Below the pieces are notes generated by a model, which was not told the DNA's origin, ran no database searches, and was given only the letters and a program-made list of their open reading frames with translations. Shown one piece after another: positions 1-7,900 of a DNA stretch of 14,034 bases (position 1 is the stretch's first letter; each line of letters opens with the position of its first letter). The position numbers and the translations under genes were made by a program. The stretch is from assembly GCA_947169835.1 (NCBI GenBank), contig CAMVRH010000010.1, forward strand, positions 1 to 14,034. Reading direction: 5' to 3'. Origin of the DNA: an uncultured Lachnospira sp. (GTDB lineage Bacteria; Bacillota; Clostridia; Lachnospirales; Lachnospiraceae).

Positions 1-54
1 ATAATGCCAACAGATATTGGTATTGTGAAAGAGGTCAATATAGAAAATTATTAA
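1..54 (+). CDS. 3' end of an unidentified upstream gene (partial)
   Basis: The first frame is open from the window edge and ends at TAA 52-54, reading IMPTDIGIVKEVNIENY. An ATG lies at 4-6, but the window is too short to show a ribosome binding site for it. The stop is 12 bases before the next gene's ATG, the spacing expected inside an operon. I therefore read it as the C-terminal tail of an upstream gene, not a tiny gene. The family cannot be recognised from 17 residues. Confidence 0.5.
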   Translation: MMPTDIGIVKEVNIENY

Positions 55-66
55 ATAGAGGGAAAA

Positions 67-486
67 ATGAGTAGAGAAGAAGTTTTAATTGAAATCAAAA
101 GCATTCAGAAGGTAGGCGACCAGGAAGAGAATGTGGATGTTATCGCAAGAGGCTTTCATACTGCAGAGAATGGCGAACATTTCCTAGAGTATGATGAGTT
201 CGATAACGAAACAGACGACAAAACTGAAAACACTATCCGCTTTAGCGAAAGCAAAGCAGAAGTGGTAAGAAAAGGTAACATGACTGGAAACCTTACTTTT
301 GAAAAAGGTGAGAAAAACGAAACTATTTACAGTACACCTTTTGGCGATTTAAATATGGATATCATTACAAACGATATTCAGATTGATGAGAAAGACAAGC
401 AAATCAATTTAAAAATAGTTTATGAATTATTTGCTCAAAACGAGAAAGTGTCAGACCACACTATAAACGTGAGCATCAAAAAATAA
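67..486 (+). CDS. DUF1934 (YwiB-like) small beta-barrel protein
   Basis: The product is 139 residues with no signal peptide or membrane segment, so it is probably cytoplasmic. It alternates short charged beta strands and matches the DUF1934/YwiB pattern as I know it: an N-terminal strand IEIKSIQK (8-15), a GFH...EHFLEYDEF block, an N-T-I-R-F...VVRKGNMTGNLTFEKGE section, then YSTPFGDLNMDI (88-99) and a final strand pair with NLKIVYEL. The family is a calycin-like barrel of unknown function, usually about 140 residues, so this copy is full length. Start: ATG at 67 preceded by AGAGGGA. It sits between a gene tail 12 bases upstream and a membrane protein 32 bases downstream, apparently in one operon. 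The family call rests on recalled pattern, not on a search. Confidence 0.75.
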   Translation: MSREEVLIEIKSIQKVGDQEENVDVIARGFHTAENGEHFLEYDEFDNETDDKTENTIRFSESKAEVVRKGNMTGNLTFEKGEKNETIYSTPFGDLNMDIITNDIQIDEKDKQINLKIVYELFAQNEKVSDHTINVSIKK

Positions 487-518
487 AAATAATTTAGTTA
501 GATAAATAGGAGGAATAT

Positions 519-965
519 ATGATTAACGCATTTATGATGATAGGACTTGCTTGGTGGACAATAACACTTATTGCTATAACAGGTGTTTTGCTTGTTGCTG
601 TTATTGTTTTGTTCATTCTAGGTAAGAGAGCAGAGAAGAAGCAAGAAGGCCAAGAGAAGATGATGGAAGAAAACGCACAGGTAATAAACTTGTTCGTTAT
701 TGATAAGAAGAAGATGAGACTTAAGGATGCTGGACTACCACAGGTGGTACTAGAGCAGTCTCCAAAGCTAGCTAAGATGGCTAAGCTACCTATTGTTAAG
801 GTTAAAGCAGGACCAAGAGTGATGAACCTTATTGCAGATAACAAAATCTGGGATCAAATCCTACCAAAGCAGGATATTAAAGCCACAGTAAGCGGTATCT
901 ACATCACTAAAGTTCAAAGACTTCGTGGCCCAGCTGCACAACCAAAAAAGAAAAAGAGAAGATAA
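519..965 (+). CDS. single-pass membrane protein of unknown function, basic C-terminus
   Basis: The product is 148 residues. Residues about 8-34 form one strong hydrophobic segment beginning LAWWTITLIAITG, followed by a highly charged stretch (KRAEKKQEGQEKMMEEN). Positive charges after the segment predict the C-terminal domain on the cytoplasmic side. That domain (about 55-135) contains NLFVIDKKKMRLKDAGLP, KVKAGPRVMNLIADNKIWD and ATVSGIYITKV. It resembles conserved hypothetical proteins I recall from Clostridia, but I know no function. The protein ends in a polybasic tail, PKKKKRR. The start is supported by AGGAGGA at 508-514, five bases before ATG 519. It is the last gene of the first plus-strand group and is followed by the terminator at 1055-1087. 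Confidence 0.8.
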   Translation: MINAFMMIGLAWWTITLIAITGVLLVAVIVLFILGKRAEKKQEGQEKMMEENAQVINLFVIDKKKMRLKDAGLPQVVLEQSPKLAKMAKLPIVKVKAGPRVMNLIADNKIWDQILPKQDIKATVSGIYITKVQRLRGPAAQPKKKKRR

Positions 966-976
966 ATATTAAAATA

Positions 977-1046
977 CAGGTGCGTTGGAACGGCTTCGAG
1001 ATGATGACTTAGTAGTAATCATTACTCGAAAAAACATTTAGGGCAC
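977..1046 (+). repeat. copy A of a ~70-nt element, inverted relative to 1121-1189
   Basis: This stretch matches the reverse complement of 1121-1189 at roughly 50 of 70 aligned bases. Shared blocks are CAGGTG, GTTGGAAC, GAGATGAT, TTAGT, TAATCA, AAAAAACAT and AGGG. Copy A can fold: TTCGAG (995-1000) pairs with CTCGAA (1025-1030), ATGAT (1001-1005) pairs with ATCAT (1018-1022), and GGTGC (979-983) pairs with GCACC (1043-1047). It also reads as 21 open codons (976-1038, stop TAG 1039-1041) beginning TGALERLRDDDLVV, without an ATG or visible ribosome binding site. It may be a structured 3'-UTR element or the remains of a duplicated gene end. Confidence 0.5.
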
Positions 1047-1054
1047 CAGCTCAA

Positions 1055-1087
1055 AAAAAGGAGTTTTCTTGATGAAAACTCCTTTTT
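1055..1087 (+). terminator. bidirectional intrinsic terminator between convergent genes
   Basis: A perfect 14-bp stem (1055-1068 with 1074-1087) encloses a 5-nt loop. The plus strand ends the stem in five T and continues GTT. Read on the minus strand the stem is followed by seven T in all, so it can also end transcription from the acyltransferase gene at 1201-1914. Confidence 0.9.
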
Positions 1088-1095
1088 GTTCGCTT

Positions 1096-1122
1096 CAAAA
1101 ATTGTTTTGTGAACAATTTTTG
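1096..1122. other. A/T-rich perfect hairpin in convergent intergenic region
   Basis: CAAAAATTGTT (1096-1106) pairs perfectly with AACAATTTTTG (1112-1122) around a 5-nt loop. No good T-run follows on either strand, so it is a weaker terminator candidate than 1055-1087. It overlaps the end of the open frame running through repeat copy B. Confidence 0.5.
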
Positions 1123-1189
1123 TCCCTATGTTTTTTCTCGTACTGATTAACTAACTCTATCATCTCTGCAGAATGTTCCAACACACCTG
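1121..1189 (-). repeat. copy B of the ~70-nt element, inverted relative to 977-1046
   Basis: On the minus strand this begins CAGGTG and ends AGGGACA, sharing the same ordered blocks as copy A. It lies just downstream of the acyltransferase gene, as copy A lies just downstream of the 148-residue membrane protein gene. The hairpin of copy A is only partly kept here: TGAT/ATCA can pair but the outer TTCGAG/CTCGAA pair is lost. Copy B carries an open frame (1190 to 1095, minus) beginning AGVLEHSAEMIELVNQYEKK. That frame has an in-frame stop upstream near the end of the acyltransferase gene and no good start, so it looks like a relic coding tail. Confidence 0.5.
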
Positions 1190-1200
1190 CCTTTTGATAT

Positions 1201-1914
1201 TTATATATTCTTTTCTTTCAACTGGTCGTGCAACTGAACCGCTAAGTCTTTGATTTGGTGTTTGTCCATGTCGCTTGTGTCTATTGCTTCGTAGAATTTG
1301 ACATGGGCAGTGTTTGAATAGAACTTAGGTGCATGGTTTTCAAATACTTCTTTTTCGTAGTCGATGCGTACTGGCACTACTTTGCAGTGGGTCTTTTCGA
1401 CTATTTTGAATCCGCCTGTTTTGAAGTCTAGTATTTCGCCGTCTTTGGAGCGGGTGCCCTCTGGGAAGAGGAATATGGAAGTACCGCCCTTTATTAGTTC
1501 AGTGGCGTTTAGTACCATCTTTAGTCCGTCTCGTGGATCTTCTCTATCTACAAATAGGCAGTGAACGAATCTCATAAGAATATTTAGAATTGGTACTTTG
1601 TTTATTTCTTTCTTAGCAATAAAACCTGTTGGTTTCTTCATAAGAGGGTAGAGCACGATGATATCAAATAGTGATAGGTGATTACCCACATATAATACAG
1701 CCTCATCTTTAGAGATGTTTTCTTTGCCTTCGGCCACAGTCTTCATTCCAGTAATCAAGTTAGCTAAGAAAAGTCCTAACTGTACCCAGCGCAAAGATAC
1801 CATATCGCATGCTTTTTTGCTGAATAGTCTAATGATTAGGAATAATAGTGCCATTAGCAATGATATTAGAAAGAATACAACCAAAGGTATTGATATAATA
1901 ATTAGTCTAATCAT
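1201..1914 (-). CDS. plsC: 1-acyl-sn-glycerol-3-phosphate acyltransferase (PlsC/LPLAT family)
   Basis: The product is 237 residues, normal for the family. It would transfer an acyl chain to the sn-2 position of lysophosphatidic acid in phospholipid synthesis, at the inner face of the membrane. The N-terminus (about 4-31) is a strong hydrophobic anchor. The family motifs are visible in order: motif I NHLSLFD (78-84, catalytic His79 and Asp84), motif II FVDR (121-124), motif III FPEGTRS (150-156, with Glu152 and Arg155), and motif IV VVPV around 179-182. The start at 1914 is supported by GGAGG (minus strand, 1923-1927). It is transcribed alone, convergent with the preceding group, and shares the terminator at 1055-1087. 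The exact acyl acceptor cannot be fixed from sequence; other lysophospholipids are possible. Confidence 0.9.
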   Translation of the reverse strand: MIRLIIISIPLVVFFLISLLMALLFLIIRLFSKKACDMVSLRWVQLGLFLANLITGMKTVAEGKENISKDEAVLYVGNHLSLFDIIVLYPLMKKPTGFIAKKEINKVPILNILMRFVHCLFVDREDPRDGLKMVLNATELIKGGTSIFLFPEGTRSKDGEILDFKTGGFKIVEKTHCKVVPVRIDYEKEVFENHAPKFYSNTAHVKFYEAIDTSDMDKHQIKDLAVQLHDQLKEKNI

Positions 1915-1933
1915 ATTTTAATCCTCCGCGATT

Positions 1934-1962
1934 ATTATAAACTAACGTATGATAAATAACAA
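1934..1962 (-). promoter_or_regulatory. candidate promoter for the acyltransferase gene
   Basis: On the minus strand TTGTTA (1962-1957) and TATAAT (1939-1934) are separated by 17 bases. The predicted start would fall near 1927, right at the ribosome binding site. That would give an unusually short leader, which lowers confidence. Confidence 0.35.
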
Positions 1963-2071
1963 ACTAAATGTTGGTTGTTTGTCGTGCGAATAGTCAATAA
2001 AAGTAGCAATTATCGGCAAAATGTCAAAAAGTGCACTTTTTTATGCAATTATGTTAAATTTTTAAAAGGTA
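1963..2071. other. divergent intergenic region, no gene seen
   Basis: This A/T-rich stretch lies between the candidate promoters of the acyltransferase gene (minus) and the secreted protein gene (plus). I see no open frame with a ribosome binding site and no clear hairpin in it. Confidence 0.5.
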
Positions 2072-2100
2072 TTGTAATTGTATTTTTTAAGTTATATAAT
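2072..2100 (+). promoter_or_regulatory. sigma-A-type promoter of the secreted CBM-like protein
   Basis: TTGTAA (2072-2077), a 17-base spacer and a consensus TATAAT (2095-2100) predict a transcript start near 2107. That gives a leader of about 44 bases ending in AAAGGAGG (2137-2144), six bases before ATG 2151. Confidence 0.7.
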
Positions 2101-2150
2101 TTATAGTACATTAAAAGGGATAATATGCTATTTTTTAAAGGAGGCAAATT

Positions 2151-2933
2151 ATGAAAATGGTTAAGAAAATGGTAGCAGTAGTTGCTGCACTAACACTAAC
2201 AATTGGTATGGTATCTACAGCTATGGCAGCTTCATGGCAGACATACTTTGGTCTTAACAAGGGCTGGTATGAAGGTATGAAAGCTAAAATCACATCAAAC
2301 TCAGCTACAGGCTGGACAGTTAAAGCTTCAGACATCGGATGGGGCGGATGCTGGGGTGGACAAGTTCACCAGAAGGCAACTATTAAGAAGGGTCAGCAGT
2401 ATAACATCAAGTTTACTATCAAATCTTCTAAATTAGACAAATGGGTTTACTTAAAGATTGGTGATGATAAAGGTAAGAAAATGAATCTTGGTAAATGGAT
2501 AGACTGTAAAAAAGGTAAATCAGTTACAGTAAATCAAACATTTACTGCTAATTATGATGGAGATTCAATTTACTTTGGTATCGGTGGTGACTTTGGTGAT
2601 AGATCAGGTGTTAAAACAGACGAAGATGCTAAGGTAAGATATAAATATGCACCTAACAAAAAGTTAGATTCTAGATTAGGATCAGATGCAGCAGCTGGTC
2701 ATCCTACAGTTATTTCTGTAACAGGATTTTCATTTGGCGCGCCTGCTTCAAATGGTGGAAGCAGTAATGGTTCAAGTAATGGAACTGTAAACAGCAATGG
2801 TACAGTTAACACAGTTACTACATCAGACGGTACAGTTGCAACTGGTGATTTCACACCTATCGCTTGCGGAGCTACAGCAGTTCTAGCAGCAGCAGCTATC
2901 GTTGTTTTCGCTAAGAGAAGACAGGAAGATTAA
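2151..2933 (+). CDS. secreted, putatively surface-anchored carbohydrate-binding-like protein
   Basis: The product is 260 residues. Residues 1-26 are a clear signal peptide (KMVKKM, hydrophobic core, cleavage after AMA). The mature part (27-198) is rich in aromatic residues and beta strands, including WGGCWGGQVHQKATIKKGQQY (given in part), WVYLKIGDD and SIYFGIGGDFGDR. It resembles a CBM4/9-like beta sandwich with exposed Trp residues; ligand unknown. A Ser/Asn/Gly/Thr linker (199-228) leads to VATGD (229-233), a hydrophobic segment (about 237-254) and KRRQED. That is the layout of a sortase signal, but the usual Pro of LPxTG/NPxTG is missing. It has its own promoter, a very strong ribosome binding site and a terminator, suggesting an abundant monocistronic surface protein. 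Its position directly upstream of the uptake locus suggests, but does not show, a shared glycan substrate. Confidence 0.75.
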   Translation: MKMVKKMVAVVAALTLTIGMVSTAMAASWQTYFGLNKGWYEGMKAKITSNSATGWTVKASDIGWGGCWGGQVHQKATIKKGQQYNIKFTIKSSKLDKWVYLKIGDDKGKKMNLGKWIDCKKGKSVTVNQTFTANYDGDSIYFGIGGDFGDRSGVKTDEDAKVRYKYAPNKKLDSRLGSDAAAGHPTVISVTGFSFGAPASNGGSSNGSSNGTVNSNGTVNTVTTSDGTVATGDFTPIACGATAVLAAAAIVVFAKRRQED

Positions 2934-2973
2934 TTAATAGCAATTACGATATAAAAATTGTATAAATTGTACA

Positions 2974-3003
2974 AAAAAAAGCACCTCAAGGGGTGCTTTT
3001 TTT
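2974..3003 (+). terminator. intrinsic terminator after the secreted protein gene
   Basis: GCACC (2981-2985) pairs with GGTGC (2992-2996), extended by one T-G pair, around a small loop. Eight A precede and seven T follow (2997-3003), so the stem is lengthened by A-T pairs and ends in a U-tract. A bidirectional function is possible. Confidence 0.9.
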
Positions 3004-3004
3004 G

Positions 3005-3033
3005 TTGAATCCTACCTAATCCTTTGATATAAT
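3005..3033 (+). promoter_or_regulatory. promoter of the carbohydrate-uptake locus
   Basis: TTGAAT (3005-3010), 17 bases, then consensus TATAAT (3028-3033) predict a start near 3040 and a leader of about 68 bases. The -35 element begins two bases after the preceding terminator's T-run. A second, weaker reading is TTGATA (3024-3029) with TATCAC (3047-3052), also 17 bases apart. Confidence 0.65.
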
Positions 3034-3047
3034 TTTACCTGTAGAAT

Positions 3048-3060
3048 ATCACTATGTGAT
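3048..3060 (+). promoter_or_regulatory. dyad ATCAC-TAT-GTGAT in the locus leader
   Basis: A perfect 5-bp inverted repeat lies just downstream of the predicted transcript start and has flanking near-symmetry (GAA to the left, TTC to the right). It could be an operator or a small RNA hairpin. Confidence 0.35.
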
Positions 3061-3072
3061 TGTTCGGGTAAG

Positions 3073-3086
3073 TGAAAATTTTTTCA
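3073..3086 (+). promoter_or_regulatory. dyad TGAAAA-TT-TTTTCA, operator candidate
   Basis: A perfect 6-bp inverted repeat with a 2-base centre lies between the promoter and the ribosome binding site of the solute-binding protein gene. The outline resembles LacI/CcpA-type sites, but the central CG of those sites is absent. Confidence 0.35.
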
Positions 3087-3107
3087 GATCATAAGGAGGA
3101 AACTAAC

Positions 3108-4769
3108 ATGAAAAAATTTGGTCGTAAAGCATTAGCATTAATGCTTGGTTTAGTACTATGCGTATCTATGTTCGCATTTACTGGCTGCGGTGGAAGCAGC
3201 TCAGATCCTGCTAGTTCAGGATTGGTTGACAGTGATATTAAAGGTGACATCTCAATTATGACTTGGGGTGGTGACGGAAAATATCACGAAGATATTGGTT
3301 CAGAAGACATTAGCGACAGCAAGCTAACATCACAGAATGTTGCACAGGTTTATGCTGTAGCTAAACAGTTTAAAGAAAAATATCCTAATGTAAAGATTAA
3401 CATTTGGGCAAAAGCTGGTGACCCTAACCAGCCAGGAACACCTTCATGGGATCAGGAAATTGAAAACTTTAAGACAAAGTATGGTAAATATCCTGACATC
3501 TGGGGTGCAGACGATATTATTTCAGATATCAAAAAAGGTTTAGTTGCTGATTTGTCTGTATATGAGAAAGAAGATTCTTACAAGGCTTACAACAAGACTT
3601 TGATGAAACAGATGAATTATGGTGGTATGCAGGCAGGACTTCCTTCATACACTATCCCTTGGGGTATTTGGATTAACAAGTCATTAGCAGCAGATAACAA
3701 CATCGATGTTCCAGATCCAGATTGGAGTATCCAAGAGTTTACAGATTTCGTAAACCAGGCAGATAAGGAAACATTCTTCGGTATGAAGTGTGCGGCTACT
3801 GACCCTGCAGGACACGATGGACACGGTCCTATGGACATCCTAGATATGGGCGTTCCAACAATCAACAAACAGATTAAAGAAAAGAACAGTATTGATCTAA
3901 ATACAGACGAAGTTAAGAGTCTTCTAAAGTATGCTTCACAGTGGGCTGCTTCATCAGTTGACTCAGCAGAAGGTGCAGAGACACTTTCAACAGAAATCGC
4001 TCAGGAAAACATGGGCTATTCATGGACATACTTCGTAAACAACAGAACTTTGATTAACGTTGAAGATCCTTGGTACCTAACAGCAGGTGCTGATCCTTCA
4101 AACAAGAAGTCAAACGTTTACATCAAAGCTAAAGATTGGGACTTCTATCCATTCCCATCTACAGAATATATGGATGATGAGAACACTATTAAGCTAGTTA
4201 TCGACCCTATTTGTCTACACAACTATGCTCTAGATGACTCAAATCCACAGATGAGCAAGAAAGAAAGATCACAGTTAGACTTAACATATACATTTGCTAC
4301 ATACTGGACAGCATCTACAGAAGCTAGACAGGCTATCTATGATCAAGGATGGACTCAGGACGGTGTACACAAAGATTCAGCTGCCAGCGATACATTCCCT
4401 GTAGTAACAGGCGATGCTTATGATGAGCAGATGGATATCTGGAACGAGCATCCAGCACACAAGGTTTACAAAGACAAAGAAGGATTCCAGAAGGTTATCA
4501 AGATCTTCAAGGAAGGTAAATCTTGGGATTACGTAGATAAATGTTGGACTAAGAAGATTTCAGAACACGGCGAAGAAATCTATACACTTCAAGAGTGGAT
4601 TTCATGTAACGACAAAGACGTTGCAGGCGCTTGGATGACAGATAAGAACTGGGCTGACTCAGTTAAATCTAAGCTAGCTGACTGGAACAAGACTATTAAC
4701 AAACGTATCAAGAAAGCAGACGCTGAATTCAAGACTGCTTTGAAGAAGTACTACGGAAACACTAAATAA
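3108..4769 (+). CDS. carbohydrate ABC transporter solute-binding lipoprotein
   Basis: Starting at ATG 3108 the product is 553 residues. A GTG at 3072 is in frame, but AAGGAGGA (3093-3100) sits 7 bases before 3108, and the signal peptide begins correctly there (MKKFGRKALALMLG). Residues 1-26 form a lipoprotein signal with lipobox FTGC, so Cys27 would be lipid-modified and the protein held outside the membrane. After a Ser/Gly-rich tether the mature protein shows features of family 1 extracellular sugar-binding proteins: ISIMTWGG (48-55), VAKQFKEKYPNVKINIW (84-100), PDIWGADDII (129-138), and a hinge-type WGIWINKSLAADNNIDVPDP followed by WSIQEF. It is longer than typical (about 400-450). It heads the uptake locus and is followed by a strong hairpin, so it should be made in excess over the membrane components. 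The substrate is not predictable; the abundant Trp suggests a sugar. Confidence 0.9.
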   Translation: MKKFGRKALALMLGLVLCVSMFAFTGCGGSSSDPASSGLVDSDIKGDISIMTWGGDGKYHEDIGSEDISDSKLTSQNVAQVYAVAKQFKEKYPNVKINIWAKAGDPNQPGTPSWDQEIENFKTKYGKYPDIWGADDIISDIKKGLVADLSVYEKEDSYKAYNKTLMKQMNYGGMQAGLPSYTIPWGIWINKSLAADNNIDVPDPDWSIQEFTDFVNQADKETFFGMKCAATDPAGHDGHGPMDILDMGVPTINKQIKEKNSIDLNTDEVKSLLKYASQWAASSVDSAEGAETLSTEIAQENMGYSWTYFVNNRTLINVEDPWYLTAGADPSNKKSNVYIKAKDWDFYPFPSTEYMDDENTIKLVIDPICLHNYALDDSNPQMSKKERSQLDLTYTFATYWTASTEARQAIYDQGWTQDGVHKDSAASDTFPVVTGDAYDEQMDIWNEHPAHKVYKDKEGFQKVIKIFKEGKSWDYVDKCWTKKISEHGEEIYTLQEWISCNDKDVAGAWMTDKNWADSVKSKLADWNKTINKRIKKADAEFKTALKKYYGNTK

Positions 4770-4819
4770 TAAGAGGTCCGTAGGGTAAGAGTTAATAGAT
4801 TTTAATTAAATCAAACAAT

Positions 4820-4852
4820 GCGGAACTGTCTAAAAATGGCGGTTCCGCTTTT
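4820..4852 (+). terminator. terminator/attenuator hairpin between SBP gene and rest of locus
   Basis: An 11-bp stem (4820-4830 with 4838-4848, including two T-G pairs) closes a 7-nt loop and is followed by TTTT. It lies 50 bases after the SBP stop and 66 bases before the next start. I found no convincing promoter between it and 4919, so partial read-through is the likely way the downstream genes are expressed. Confidence 0.8.
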
Positions 4853-4853
4853 G

Positions 4854-4879
4854 TACTTAAAGATAGTTATTTTTAAGTA
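4854..4879 (+). other. second A/T-rich hairpin upstream of 4919
   Basis: TACTTAAA (4854-4861) can pair with TTTAAGTA (4872-4879) around a 10-nt loop, immediately after the terminator hairpin. It is weak and may only be an mRNA end-protecting or leader structure. Confidence 0.35.
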
Positions 4880-4918
4880 AAAATAGTAACAAATAAGGAA
4901 GATTGGAGAGAAACAACA

Positions 4919-7900
4919 ATGAAAAGAAGAATTATCACAGCATTAATAGTCGTAGCGTGTGTCATTGTTGCGGGAATCATTCTTTTCAATTTCTTTTTAA
5001 AGACTGAGCCTAGCTATGTTAAAGACATTAGCAATGCTGAATTCAAAAAAGCTTATGACACTCTTAGTAAGTCTTACTTAAACGATGGCGAAGAGGCAGA
5101 AGTGTTCTACACTGATTTCATTTCAAAGAATAGTGAGATTGGTAAAGGCGAGGCTAGTGCCAATGTTGAAGGTGGTATTTCCACTGACAGTTTTTATGAG
5201 AAAAACAAAGATGATGAGAATGTTCCTGAGGCTGTAAAAGATTATAACAAGCCTATGAAATCATTGGATTACCAAGATAAGGCTAAATATAACGTTACAG
5301 TAGATAAGTCAGGTTTGTACTACTTGGCAGTGGACTACATTTCAGTTGGTAGTTCACTATCCAACTACACTGTTAGTATGACTGTGAATGGAAAGCAAGA
5401 GTATTCGGAGATGAATACTGTTAGACTTCCAATCACTTGGAAGGATACTGACAAGAAAAACTTTGTGAGTAGTGGAGCTCTAAAGGCTTTCCCTAAGGAT
5501 GGCTACGGAGACGAAATGACTCCAAAGCAGAAGAAAGTACAACAGTGGGAAAAAGAAACTTATCTATTCAACAATACATACACTTCAACTACTCCATTGT
5601 GCTTCTACCTAAAGAAGGGTAGTAATGAGGTCGTTTTAGAAAACGTTTCTTCTGGTGGTTTGGGCATTGGTAGCCTAAAAGCAGTAGAAGCGAAGGACAA
5701 GACAAAAACATATAAAGAGTACAGTAAAGCACATGGAAAAGAACCTGTCATCAAAGATGACAAGTATGCGCTACAAATTGATGGTGTAAATTACTACAGA
5801 AAGAATTCTACTGAAATCACATACGATAATGATATCGATGATTCACTTACTAGATTCAATATAGATTATAAGAAACTCAACATTTTGAAATGGGGAGAAG
5901 CTGGTGTAGAAACTACTTACACATTTGATGTGAAAAAGACTGGTAACTACAATCTAGCACTCCACTTCAAAAACGGAAAGAAAGAGTTTGAAACATTCGA
6001 AACTATTAAATTGGACGGCAAAGTACCTTTCACAGAAATGTACAATTATGCATTTAGTGCAGAGCAGTCTGATTACCAAAACGAAATATTAAAGGACAAG
6101 AAGGATAATCCTTACAAGTTCTATTTAACAAAGGGTAAACATACAATCTCGATCAAGCAGGAAAATGCTCCTATCATGGAAGCATATAGATATGCGTTGT
6201 TGATTGAACAGCATGTTACAAACTTTGACTTGGAAATCAAGAAGATTACTGGTGCTGAAGTTGATGAAAACCGTAACTGGAAGATGACTAAGTACATCAA
6301 GGGTATTGATGATTACCTAGATTCATATTCAGATATGATTCAGCACATTAGATACTTACTACAAGATTACTCTAAGAACGGAAATGCAGGAGCTGTTCTT
6401 GCATATCTAGATCAGGCAGATATCTTCATCAAAAATATGAAGGAATATCCAGATGATATCGCTCTTCATACTCAAGATCTTACTGGTCCAGATAACTCAA
6501 TCTTGGTTGCATTAAGTAGTTTTGTTCAGGAATTGACTAACAACGACTTTACTTTAGATCGAGTATACGTTTGCGGAAAAGAAGATCAATTAGGTAAGGC
6601 AAATAGTTCATTTGGAAGTTCACTTTGGACAGGCATTAAATCTTTGCTTAATACTTTCATAACTGACAAGTATGATACAAAGATTTCTGACGACAAAGAT
6701 ACCATCACTATCTGGTTCAACAAGGCTACTACACACGTTAACTTGTTACAGAAGATGGCAGCCAGTGACTTCACAAAATATTACAAAGAAAAAACAGGAA
6801 AAGATATCAAAGTACATATCACAGCTATTCCTGACCCATCTAAGTTTACACTAGCTATCGCAGCTAAGAAGACTCCTGATGTGGCTATGGGATTATTGTC
6901 ATATATGCCGTTCGACTTGTGTAGCCGTGGTGCTTTATATGACTTTACAAAATTCCCTGATTTCTGGCAGGTGGCAAACAGATTCCCAACAGGTGCTTTC
7001 GTATCATACGTATATAACGAAGGTGTCTACGCTGTTCCAGAACAGACGGATTTCAATGCTATAGTGTATAGAAAAGATATCTTCAAACAGTTAGGAATTA
7101 AGGTTCCAGATAACTGGGATGAACTAATTGACATCCTTCCAACACTTCAGAGATATGGTAAGAACTTCTACCACAATATTTCTCTTGGTGTTACAGGATA
7201 TAAGTGGTTCTATCAGACAGCACCTATGATTCTACAAAACGGTGGACAACTTTATGTTCAGGATAAGAATGGAATAGTTAAGACTGGTATCGATAGCAAG
7301 AATGCTATTAGAGGTATGCAGTTACTTGGAGACTTGTTCAACAAGTACTCACTAGATACTTCAGTAAACTCATTCTTCAACTCATTCAGATATTCAACTC
7401 TTCCAATCGGTATTATAGGAATGGAAGACTACACACTGATCAAGAATGGTGCTCCAGAACTTGATGGTGAGTGGGAGATTGCTCCATATATTGGAACAAA
7501 ACAGAAAGATGGCGTAACAAACAGAACATTCGTAGCAAACGGAACTGGTGCAGCCATCCTTAAAGCTTCTAAGAAGAAAGAAGCTGCTTGGGAATTCATT
7601 AAATGGTGGACAAGTAAAGATGTTCAGACAGAGTACACAAATGTGCTTACATCATCATATGGTAAGACATACTTCTGGTTATCATCTAACTTAGAAGCAT
7701 TACAGAATAACCCAATGGAAGAAAAAGATAAGAATGTAATGCTCAAACAGATTAATTGGGTAACAGACGTAACAAGAACACCTGGTCAGTACTTGCTAGA
7801 GAGAACAATCTCTAACATTTGGACAAACATGGTATTCGACGGTGTATCAGCACAAGTTTCTGTTGATGAAAAGAAAGCGGATGTAAACAAGGAAATCACA

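Noticed and set aside
494..844. Minus-strand open frame of 116 codons opposite the 148-residue membrane protein
   Set aside because: The plus-strand gene has a strong ribosome binding site and a coherent protein; the opposite frame is hydrophobic only as a mirror of the coding strand.
977..1050. Known riboswitch or T-box in the convergent intergenic region
   Set aside because: No conserved core of a riboswitch class I know is present, and the element lies downstream of stop codons, not in a leader.
1095..1190. Short minus-strand open frame as a real gene
   Set aside because: It has no ATG near its start and no ribosome binding site, begins after an in-frame stop near the acyltransferase end, and overlaps the repeat copy and a hairpin.
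3073..3086. CcpA catabolite-response site
   Set aside because: The outline is similar but the central CG, which such sites need, is TT here.
3072..3107. In-frame GTG start extending the solute-binding protein by 12 residues
   Set aside because: There is no ribosome binding site before it, while AAGGAGGA sits 7 bases before ATG 3108, which also gives a proper lipoprotein signal peptide.
4949..4960. VVAC as a lipobox in the CBM-SBP fusion
   Set aside because: Hydrophobic residues continue about 12 positions past the Cys, and the core before it is only about nine residues, so a transmembrane anchor is more likely.
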